NCBI GenBank assembly: GCA_001438335.1
Contig: LIBV01000056.1
Span: forward strand, 1-6,163
Length of the DNA stretch: 6,163 nt
Source of the DNA: Pelagibacteraceae bacterium BACL5 MAG-120820-bin39
GTDB lineage: Bacteria > Pseudomonadota > Alphaproteobacteria > Pelagibacterales > Pelagibacteraceae
Direction: 5' to 3'
The notes beneath the pieces were generated by a model. It was not told where the DNA came from. It saw only the letters and a program-made list of their open reading frames with translations, and did not search any database. Position numbers and translations under genes: made by a program. The number at the start of each line of letters is the position of its first letter. Within the stretch, counting starts at the first letter, position 1. Positions 1 to 5,414 of this stretch are shown here, one piece after another.

Positions 1-1
1 A

Positions 2-697
2 TTAGATGAAGCATTAACCCACGGTGGAATAGCTAATAATTTAAAGATTAATTTATTAAGAATTGACTCTGAAAAACTAAAAGTTTCAGAAATAAAAAAC
101 AAACTTAAAAATGTTTCTGGAATTTTAATACCTGGTGGATTTGGAAAAAGAGGAACATTGGGAAAAATTGAGTCTATAAAATATGCTAGACTTAACAAAA
201 TCCCTTTTCTTGGAATTTGTTATGGAATGCAAATGGCTATTATAGAATTTGCCAGAAATGAGTTAAAACTAAAAAATGCTACTTCCTCTGAGTTTGATAA
301 AAATGGAATTCCCATTGTTGGACTGATGAATGAATGGGAAAAAAGTGGAAAAAAAATTAAAGGCACAGATAAAGATCTTGGAGGAACGATGAGACTTGGA
401 TCTTATGATGCTATTTTGAAAGACAAGACCAAGATTAGAGGAATATATAAATCTAGGTTAATCCAGGAACGACACAGACATAGATATGAAGTTAATATTT
501 CATATAAGGAAAAATTTGAAAGAAAAGGCCTTATATTTTCTGGGTTATCTCCTGATAATAAGCTTCCAGAGATTATAGAGCTTAAAAATCACCCATGGTT
601 TATTGGAGTTCAATTTCATCCTGAATTTAAATCTAGACCTTTGTCACCACATCCATTATTTTCATCTTTTATTAAGGCAGCAAAAAATCATAAATGA
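2..697 (+). CDS. pyrG: CTP synthase, C-terminal glutamine amidotransferase part (5' end outside window)
   Basis: CTP synthase makes CTP from UTP using ATP and ammonia released from glutamine, in the cytoplasm. Only the last 231 codons are visible; the full protein is usually about 540 residues, so the synthetase domain and true start lie upstream. The frame is open from base 2, and the methionine-like codon at 158 (a TTG) is internal. The fragment is the class I glutamine amidotransferase domain: PGGFGKRG near 131-154, the nucleophile Cys in GICYGMQMA (codon 218-220), an RHRYEVN segment near 478-498, and the His and Glu of the triad in GVQFHPEF (codons 617-619 and 623-625). Two positions look slightly unusual: Tyr after the nucleophile Cys, where Leu or Phe is common, and Leu in GTLGK, where RGxEGK is usual. 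The stop TGA overlaps the kdsA start as ATGA, so translational coupling is likely. Identity is certain; function looks intact in the visible part. Confidence 0.97.
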   Translation, partial: LDEALTHGGIANNLKINLLRIDSEKLKVSEIKNKLKNVSGILIPGGFGKRGTLGKIESIKYARLNKIPFLGICYGMQMAIIEFARNELKLKNATSSEFDKNGIPIVGLMNEWEKSGKKIKGTDKDLGGTMRLGSYDAILKDKTKIRGIYKSRLIQERHRHRYEVNISYKEKFERKGLIFSGLSPDNKLPEIIELKNHPWFIGVQFHPEFKSRPLSPHPLFSSFIKAAKNHK

Positions 698-1521
698 CTG
701 ATATTAAAAAAGTAAATTGTGAAAACATTGAAATTTCTAACAAGAATAGAATATGTATAATTGCAGGACCTTGCCAATTAGAAACTGAACAACATGCCAT
801 GGATATGGCAGGGAAAATTAAAGAAATTACTTCAAAATTTAATTTAGGATTTATTTATAAAACTTCCTTTGATAAAGCTAATCGAACAAGTTTAAAAGGC
901 AAAAGAGGAGCAGGGTTAGATGTGTCTTTACCTATTTTTGATAAAATTAAAAAAGAGTTATCAGTCCCAATATTAACTGACATTCATAATATTGAACAAT
1001 GTTCCATTCTTGCGCCTCATGTCGATGTTTTACAAATTCCTGCTTTTTTATGTAGACAGACAGATTTACTAGTAGCTGCTGCTAAAACTAATAAAATTAT
1101 TAATGTTAAAAAAGGACAATTTTTAGCACCATGGGATATGGTCAATGTAACCAAAAAAATTTCAGAGTCTGGAAATGAAAATATTTTAGTTACAGAGAGA
1201 GGAGCTAGTTTTGGCTACAATACGTTAGTCTCAGACATGAGATCTATTCCTATTATGGCTAAGAACGGTTATCCAGTTATATTTGATGCTACTCATTCTG
1301 TCCAACAACCTGGTGGTTTAGGAGAAAAAAGTGGAGGACAAAGAGAATTTGTTGAATATTTAGCAAGAGCAGCTGTAGCAGTTGGTGTTGCAGGTGTTTT
1401 TATAGAAACTCATCAAGATCCAGATAACGCACCTTCAGATGGACCTAACATGGTCCCTCTTGATAAACTTGAAAATTTATTAAGTCAATTAAACGATATT
1501 GATAATTTAATTAAAAAATAA
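694..1521 (+). CDS. kdsA: 3-deoxy-D-manno-octulosonate 8-phosphate (Kdo-8-P) synthase, metal-dependent type
   Basis: KdsA condenses phosphoenolpyruvate with D-arabinose 5-phosphate to Kdo-8-phosphate, the first committed step to the Kdo of lipopolysaccharide inner core; it is a cytoplasmic TIM-barrel enzyme. The 275-residue length is normal. Recognisable blocks in order are IAGPCQLE (23-30), KTSFDKANRTS (56-66), GKRGAGLDVSLP (69-80), LQIPAFLCRQTDLL (113-126), KKGQFLAPWDM (139-149), TERGASFGYN (167-176), DATHSVQQPGG (198-208) and IETHQDPDNAPSDGP (237-251). Cys27, His201, Glu238 and Asp249 sit at a constant offset of 16 from the four metal ligands known in the Aquifex aeolicus enzyme (Cys11, His185, Glu222, Asp233), so this should be the metal-requiring class rather than the E. 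coli-like Asn class. ATG at 694 overlaps the pyrG stop by 4 bases, and the gene abuts eno, whose product supplies its PEP substrate. No clear Shine-Dalgarno is seen. Confidence 0.97.
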   Translation: MTDIKKVNCENIEISNKNRICIIAGPCQLETEQHAMDMAGKIKEITSKFNLGFIYKTSFDKANRTSLKGKRGAGLDVSLPIFDKIKKELSVPILTDIHNIEQCSILAPHVDVLQIPAFLCRQTDLLVAAAKTNKIINVKKGQFLAPWDMVNVTKKISESGNENILVTERGASFGYNTLVSDMRSIPIMAKNGYPVIFDATHSVQQPGGLGEKSGGQREFVEYLARAAVAVGVAGVFIETHQDPDNAPSDGPNMVPLDKLENLLSQLNDIDNLIKK

Positions 1522-2778
1522 GTGAGCAAAATTTTAAAAGTTAAAGCGCGACAAGTTTTTGATAGTAGAGGCAATCCAACTGTAGAAGCTGAAGTTTTTA
1601 CCAAAAAAAATAGTTGCTTTGCTATTTGTCCTTCAGGAGCATCAACAGGTACTTATGAAGCTCATGAAAAAAGAGATGTTAAAAATAAACAATATTTGGG
1701 CAAAAGTGTATTAGGTCCAATTAAATCTATAAATACATTCATATCAAAAAAATTAGTTGGACTAGATATTCATAATCAAGAACGTATTGACTCAATTTTA
1801 ATTAATTTAGATGGCACACGTCAAAAAAGTAAACTTGGTGCCAATACTATTTTAGCAATATCTATGGCGGTAAAAAAACTTTCTGCAAAAGAAAAGGGTG
1901 TACCCTTGTACAAATCATTTTTTGTAAAAGATAATTTTAAATTACCTTATCCTTTAATGAATATTATCAATGGAGGAGCTCATGCAAATAATGGTTTGCG
2001 AATTCAAGAATTTATGATTAGACCAGATAAAGCCAAAACTTTTTCTGAAGCAATGCGAATTTGTTTTTTAGTTATTAAACAATTAAGTAAATTGATAAAA
2101 GATCGCGGTTTATCTACATCTGTTGGTGATGAAGGTGGTTTTGCTCCAATGATTAGTAACAATAATCAAGCTTTAGATTTAATTGTCTCTGCTATTAAAA
2201 AAGCAGGTTTTAAAAATGGAACAGATGTTTGTATTTGCCTTGATGTAGCAGCCAATGAATTATTAAAAAAGAATAAATATTCAATTCATAGCTCAAAATT
2301 TATTTCGGTAGAAACATCAATAAATGAGTACAAAAAAATTATTAAGAAATATAAAATTAAATCTATAGAAGATCCATTTGCTGAAAATGATTGGAATGCT
2401 TGGAATAAATTAATGAGAAATATTTCTAAAGTTCAAATTGTTGGTGATGATTTATATGTGACTAATTTAGAGAGACTAAAAAAAGGTTTTTTAAACCTTT
2501 CTTCAAATGCAATTTTAATTAAACTTAATCAAATTGGTACTGTATCAGAAACTTTAGATGTGATTAAATTTGCCCAAACTATTGGTTTTAAAACAATTAT
2601 TTCTCATCGTTCTGGTGATAGTGAAGATACATTCATTGCGGATTTGGCTGTTGGAACTAATTCAAATCAGATAAAAACAGGGTCTCTTGCAAGGTCTGAA
2701 AGGGTAGCAAAATATAATCAATTATTACGTATTGAAGAACAACTAGGAAAAAAAGCTAGAATGAATATTATTCATTAA
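1522..2778 (+). CDS. eno: Enolase (phosphopyruvate hydratase)
   Basis: Enolase interconverts 2-phosphoglycerate and phosphoenolpyruvate in glycolysis/gluconeogenesis. The 418 residues are slightly fewer than in E. coli (432); the loss is mainly at the C-terminus, which ends soon after RIEEQLG. Signatures are VFDSRGNPTVEAEV (12-25), SGASTGTYEAHEKRD (38-52), NGGAHANNGLRIQEF (150-164), VGDEGGFAP (201-209), IEDPF (282-286), VGDDLYVTN (307-315), LIKLNQIGT (332-340), ISHRSGDSEDT (360-370) and IKTGSLARSERVAKYNQLLRI near 384-404. The predicted catalytic pair is Glu204 and Lys334, with Mg ligands Asp241, Glu283 and Asp309, matching the E. coli set; nothing essential is missing. The start is a GTG placed directly after the kdsA TAA with no gap. 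It is chosen because SKILKVKARQVFDSRG is the expected N-terminus and no upstream space exists. The stop overlaps the ftsB ATG by one base (TAATG). Confidence 0.97.
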   Translation: MSKILKVKARQVFDSRGNPTVEAEVFTKKNSCFAICPSGASTGTYEAHEKRDVKNKQYLGKSVLGPIKSINTFISKKLVGLDIHNQERIDSILINLDGTRQKSKLGANTILAISMAVKKLSAKEKGVPLYKSFFVKDNFKLPYPLMNIINGGAHANNGLRIQEFMIRPDKAKTFSEAMRICFLVIKQLSKLIKDRGLSTSVGDEGGFAPMISNNNQALDLIVSAIKKAGFKNGTDVCICLDVAANELLKKNKYSIHSSKFISVETSINEYKKIIKKYKIKSIEDPFAENDWNAWNKLMRNISKVQIVGDDLYVTNLERLKKGFLNLSSNAILIKLNQIGTVSETLDVIKFAQTIGFKTIISHRSGDSEDTFIADLAVGTNSNQIKTGSLARSERVAKYNQLLRIEEQLGKKARMNIIH

Positions 2779-3080
2779 TGCTTAAAAAAATAAAAAAAAA
2801 TTACTTTATTTTAGTTTCAATTTTTTTAATTTTATATTTTTTGGTTAATTTATTATCTGGTGAAAGAGGTTTATTTTCTTATTATGAAAAAAAAGAGATT
2901 TTAGAAGGCCTAAAATCTGAAGAAACTAATTTAATCAAAAAAATAAATGATTTAGATTTTAAAAATTCTTTGTTAAGCGACAATCTTGACTTAGATTATA
3001 TTGAAATATTAATACGTGAAAAATTTTTATTTGGAAAAAAGGGAGAGACAATTTATATAATTAAATCTAATGACAACTAG
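2778..3080 (+). CDS. ftsB: FtsB/DivIC-type septum formation protein
   Basis: This is a small bitopic membrane protein of 100 residues. It has a short lysine-rich cytoplasmic N-terminus (1-8), one hydrophobic segment at about 9-27, a GERGLFSYYEKKEI stretch (28-41), then a region of hydrophobic/charged periodicity (about 38-70) consistent with a short coiled coil. The C-terminal DYIEILIREKFLFGKKGETIYI (about 73-94) resembles the usual DxxExxAREKLxxxxPGE ending of the family. In better known bacteria FtsB bridges FtsL and FtsQ in the periplasm and helps activate septal peptidoglycan synthesis. Position right after eno is the classic location of this gene in proteobacteria and supports the call, since sequence alone would be weak for so short a protein. 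ATG overlaps the eno stop (TAATG), and the 3' end overlaps lipA by 11 bases in another frame. In many alphaproteobacteria pdhA follows it; here it does not. Confidence 0.85.
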   Translation: MLKKIKKNYFILVSIFLILYFLVNLLSGERGLFSYYEKKEILEGLKSEETNLIKKINDLDFKNSLLSDNLDLDYIEILIREKFLFGKKGETIYIIKSNDN

Positions 3081-3990
3081 ACATCCAGAAAAAGAGAATA
3101 AACCAATTAATCCAATTAAAAAAAAACCTAATTGGATAAGATCTAAACTAATTAACAGTAAAGAATTTTTTTTAACAAAAACTATAGTTAATAACAACAA
3201 TTTAACCACAGTATGTCAGGAAGCAAATTGTCCAAATATTACTGAATGTTGGAGTAAACGACATGCAACATTCATGATAATGGGAGATACTTGTACTAGA
3301 GCTTGTGCTTTTTGTGATGTTAAAACAGGCATTCCTAAACCTTTGGATGAACTTGAGCCAATTAAAATTGCTAATGCGGTGAAAAAATTAGAATTAAGAC
3401 ATGTTGTTATTACATCCGTAGATAGAGATGATCTTGAAGATGGGGGGTCAAATCATTTTAGTAATGTCATCATACGAACAAGACAAATTAACCCAAATAC
3501 TACAATAGAAGTATTAACTCCTGATTTTTTAAGAAAAGGTAATTCTTATAAGAGAGTTCTTGAGGCTAAACCAGATGTATTTAATCACAACATAGAAACT
3601 GTTCCAAGTTTGTATTTAAAGGTTCGACCAGGCTCAAGATATTTTTCTTCTTTAGAGCTTTTAAAAAATGCAAAAAAAATAGATAAAAATATTTTTACAA
3701 AATCTGGAATTATGGTTGGTTTAGGTGAAACTAGAGATGAAATATTGCAAGTAATGGATGATTTAAAAGCAGCCGATGTAGATTTTTTAACAATTGGTCA
3801 ATATCTACAGCCCTCAGTTAAACATTTTCCTCTTGATAGATATTATACACCAAAAGAATTTGAGGATTTGGGAACTATTGCAAAAGCGAAAGGTTTTTTA
3901 TTAGTTTCTTCATCACCTTTAACAAGATCGTCTTACCATGCTGATGACGACTTTGCAAAGTTACAACAAAATAGAATTAATAACAATTAA
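3070..3990 (+). CDS. lipA: Lipoyl synthase (radical SAM)
   Basis: LipA inserts two sulfurs into the octanoyl group carried on a lipoyl domain (or H protein), making the lipoyl cofactor of 2-oxoacid dehydrogenases and the glycine cleavage system. The length, 306 residues, is typical. Both Fe-S cluster motifs are complete: the auxiliary CX4CX5C at Cys49, Cys54 and Cys60, and the radical SAM CX3CX2C at Cys75, Cys79 and Cys82. Other family blocks are RHPEK and KPNWIRSKL at the N-terminus, TSVDRDDLEDGG (115-126), HNIETVPSLY (173-182), KSGIMVGLGET (211-221), TIGQYLQPS (241-249) and the C-terminal RSSYHADD (286-293), which holds the Ser that ligates the auxiliary cluster. The ATG at 3070 lies 11 bases inside ftsB; it is supported because RHPEK, a usual LipA N-terminal block, begins at residue 4. 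The stop overlaps the next ATG (TAATG). A lipB gene and the lipoylated enzymes are not in the window. Confidence 0.97.
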   Translation: MTTRHPEKENKPINPIKKKPNWIRSKLINSKEFFLTKTIVNNNNLTTVCQEANCPNITECWSKRHATFMIMGDTCTRACAFCDVKTGIPKPLDELEPIKIANAVKKLELRHVVITSVDRDDLEDGGSNHFSNVIIRTRQINPNTTIEVLTPDFLRKGNSYKRVLEAKPDVFNHNIETVPSLYLKVRPGSRYFSSLELLKNAKKIDKNIFTKSGIMVGLGETRDEILQVMDDLKAADVDFLTIGQYLQPSVKHFPLDRYYTPKEFEDLGTIAKAKGFLLVSSSPLTRSSYHADDDFAKLQQNRINNN

Positions 3991-4445
3991 TGCCTAAGGC
4001 ATCTGTTACAAGGCAAGTTAATTGTAAAAAACAACAACTAATTGATCTTGTTTTAGATATAGAAAAATATCCAGAATTTGTTCCATTTTGCTTAGATGCA
4101 CATGTATATAAGAACAATAAAAAAGGGGATTTAAGATTAATTATTGCAGATCTAACCATAGGTAAAGGTCCATTTAAAGATACTTACAAAAGCGATGTTA
4201 GATTTAATCAAAAAACAGATTTAATTAACGTGACTAATATTGGTGGACCGCTTAAGTATCTTCAAAATAACTGGCAATTTAATGAGCATAAAAAAATTAC
4301 TGAAGTTATTTTTGATATAGATTTTGAAATTGAAAATAAATTTTTAGATATTTTGATGAGTAAATCTTTTGAATTTGGTTTAAATAAAATTGCAGATGCT
4401 TTTCAAAAAAGAGCAGAAATTTTATATAGTAATTTAAATGAATAG
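3990..4445 (+). CDS. Coq10/RatA-type START-domain protein (polyketide cyclase/SRPBCC superfamily)
   Basis: A 151-residue single-domain protein of the Coq10/RatA branch of the START-like (SRPBCC) fold. Supporting segments are KYPEFVPFC (26-34), the GKGPFKDTYKSDV strand region (58-70), GPLKYLQNNWQF (86-97) and a C-terminal amphipathic helix (about 113-145) ending in ADAFQKRAE. In mitochondria Coq10 binds ubiquinone and is needed for efficient respiration; the bacterial relatives are often annotated as ubiquinone-binding, or as RatA toxin after an E. coli study proposing ribosome binding. The position directly after lipA is a common alphaproteobacterial arrangement and favours the Coq10-like, respiratory role, but the sequence does not prove ligand. 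ATG overlaps the lipA stop by one base. It is the last gene of the + strand run, ending 7 bases before the converging cinA stop. No signal peptide or membrane segment is seen, so it should be cytoplasmic or peripheral. Confidence 0.88.
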   Translation: MPKASVTRQVNCKKQQLIDLVLDIEKYPEFVPFCLDAHVYKNNKKGDLRLIIADLTIGKGPFKDTYKSDVRFNQKTDLINVTNIGGPLKYLQNNWQFNEHKKITEVIFDIDFEIENKFLDILMSKSFEFGLNKIADAFQKRAEILYSNLNE

Positions 4446-4447
4446 TG

Positions 4448-4465
4448 TCTTATTAATTAATAAGA
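4448..4465. terminator. 18-bp perfect palindrome at the convergent coq10/cinA junction, possible bidirectional terminator
   Basis: TCTTATTAATTAATAAGA reads identically on both strands and sits between the coq10 stop (4443-4445) and the end of cinA, covering the cinA stop at 4455-4453. As RNA it could fold a 7-bp stem with a 4-base AAUU loop from either strand. Only one G-C pair is present and no proper U-tract follows on either side, so a classical intrinsic terminator would be weak. Its location exactly where two transcription units converge is the reason for proposing termination. The palindrome is seen directly; the function is inferred. Confidence 0.35.
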
Positions 4466-4914
4466 TTTGAGATCATTTTAAATACTTCTTCAACTGTTAA
4501 CTTTTGAATTTCTTTTCTAATGTTTGATTTAAATCTTTTTTCTTTAATTATTAATTTCTTACCAAATTTTAAACCAATAAAAACTAAGCCAACAGGTTTA
4601 TTTACGCTACCACCATTAGGACCAGCAATTCCTGTGATTGATATATTTATTTTACTCTTTGAAATATTGGATAACTTTTTAACCATATCTTCACAGCATT
4701 GAGAGCTTACAGCACCAAAATTTTTTATAGTGACTTTGTTAACTTTTAAAATTTTAGTTTTTGAGATATTTGAATAAGTTATAAGTCCCATATTAAAAAT
4801 AGTTGAAGACCCACTTATTGAGGTTATTGTTGATGATAATAGTCCTCCAGTGCAAGACTCAGCAACAGAAATGCTTATTTTTTTATTTATCAACTTTCTT
4901 ATTATAGATTTCAT
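4453..4914 (-). CDS. pncC: CinA C-terminal domain protein, probable nicotinamide-nucleotide amidase (PncC)
   Basis: This is a 153-residue stand-alone CinA C-terminal domain, the size of single-domain PncC proteins. It lacks the N-terminal MoaB/MogA-like domain of full-length CinA. PncC deamidates nicotinamide mononucleotide to nicotinate mononucleotide, recycling the NMN released by NAD-dependent DNA ligase. Motifs are VAESCTGGLL (17-26, with Ser20 the presumed nucleophile), GSSTIFNMGLITYSN (35-49), K52 following it, FGAVS (66-70), ITGIAGPNGGSVNKPVG (93-109) and VFIGL (111-115). The ATG overlaps the pgpA stop as ATGA, so it is translationally coupled and is the last gene of the - strand run. 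It ends in two consecutive stops (TAATAA). Many databases call this protein CinA family; the symbol cinA would also be found. The enzymatic assignment rests on the family and was not testable here. Confidence 0.9.
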   Translation of the reverse strand: MKSIIRKLINKKISISVAESCTGGLLSSTITSISGSSTIFNMGLITYSNISKTKILKVNKVTIKNFGAVSSQCCEDMVKKLSNISKSKINISITGIAGPNGGSVNKPVGLVFIGLKFGKKLIIKEKRFKSNIRKEIQKLTVEEVFKMISNLIN

Positions 4915-5414
4915 AAAAAATTACTTTTAATAATCATGAAACAAACCAAAGTTAAAACAACGTAAAGTCCAGCCATTACATCATCCATAATAACACCAAA
5001 ACTATTTTTAAAATTTTTATCAAAAAAACTTACTGGAAAAGGTTTCATTATGTCAAAGTACCTAAACAATATAAAACAAACGGCATAAAAAATAATTGCT
5101 TCATTTCCATCTTTAGTGGTTCCGTGAGAAATTTCATATAAATAAATAGGAATTGATTGCCCGATAAACTCATCAATAATAATTTCCCCAGGATCTTTGT
5201 TTGATGAGTTTTTTATATGAGTTGAAACTGCATAAAAAGAATAAAAAAAAATAACTATCAACAGAAATAATATTATATTTGATGGAACTTTAATTATATG
5301 AAAGAAAAAAAATAAAATTAATACTGTAGCCAGGGAACCAAAAGTCCCTGGTATTATTTTAATTTTTCCAAGGCCAAACATTGTCACTAATAAAGAATTA
5401 AATTGATTAATCAT
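4911..5414 (-). CDS. pgpA: Phosphatidylglycerophosphatase A
   Basis: PgpA removes the terminal phosphate of phosphatidylglycerophosphate to give phosphatidylglycerol at the inner membrane. The 167-residue length is normal. The family signatures are all present: FGLGKIKIIPGTFGSLAT (13-30), DPGEIIIDEFIGQ (74-86), FRYFDIMKPFPVSFFD (117-132) and GVIMDDVMAG (140-149); the acidic residues in DEF and DD are the expected Mg-binding/catalytic ones. Hydrophobic segments are visible at about 28-40, 46-63, 105-118 and 147-162, fitting an integral membrane enzyme. ATG at 5414 lies 8 bases inside the restored 3' end of ispDF (stop at 5409-5407), and its own stop overlaps the cinA start (ATGA). No Shine-Dalgarno is visible, so coupling to ispDF translation is likely; a frameshift in ispDF that stops ribosomes about 140 bases earlier could therefore lower expression of this gene (inference). 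Confidence 0.95.
   Translation of the reverse strand: MINQFNSLLVTMFGLGKIKIIPGTFGSLATVLILFFFFHIIKVPSNIILFLLIVIFFYSFYAVSTHIKNSSNKDPGEIIIDEFIGQSIPIYLYEISHGTTKDGNEAIIFYAVCFILFRYFDIMKPFPVSFFDKNFKNSFGVIMDDVMAGLYVVLTLVCFMIIKSNFL

Noticed and set aside
158..697. A short amidotransferase gene starting at TTG 158
   Set aside because: The frame is open to the left edge and encodes the preceding CTP synthase residues, including PGGFG, so the gene is simply cut by the window.
2482..2500. Hairpin AAAGGTTT-TTT-AAACCTTT inside eno
   Set aside because: It encodes conserved-region residues around 321-327 of enolase, no U-tract follows, and it lies well inside an intact gene, so it is most likely a chance product of AT-rich coding sequence.
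3027..3209. A 60-codon - strand reading frame across the ftsB/lipA junction
   Set aside because: It is antisense to two well-supported genes, resembles no known family, and its hydrophobic composition simply mirrors A-rich codons on the + strand.
3977..4159. A 60-codon - strand reading frame over the start of the coq10-type gene
   Set aside because: It is antisense to a recognisable START-domain gene and has no independent support.
4520..4702. A 60-codon + strand reading frame inside cinA/pncC
   Set aside because: It is a shadow of the conserved PncC coding sequence on the - strand.
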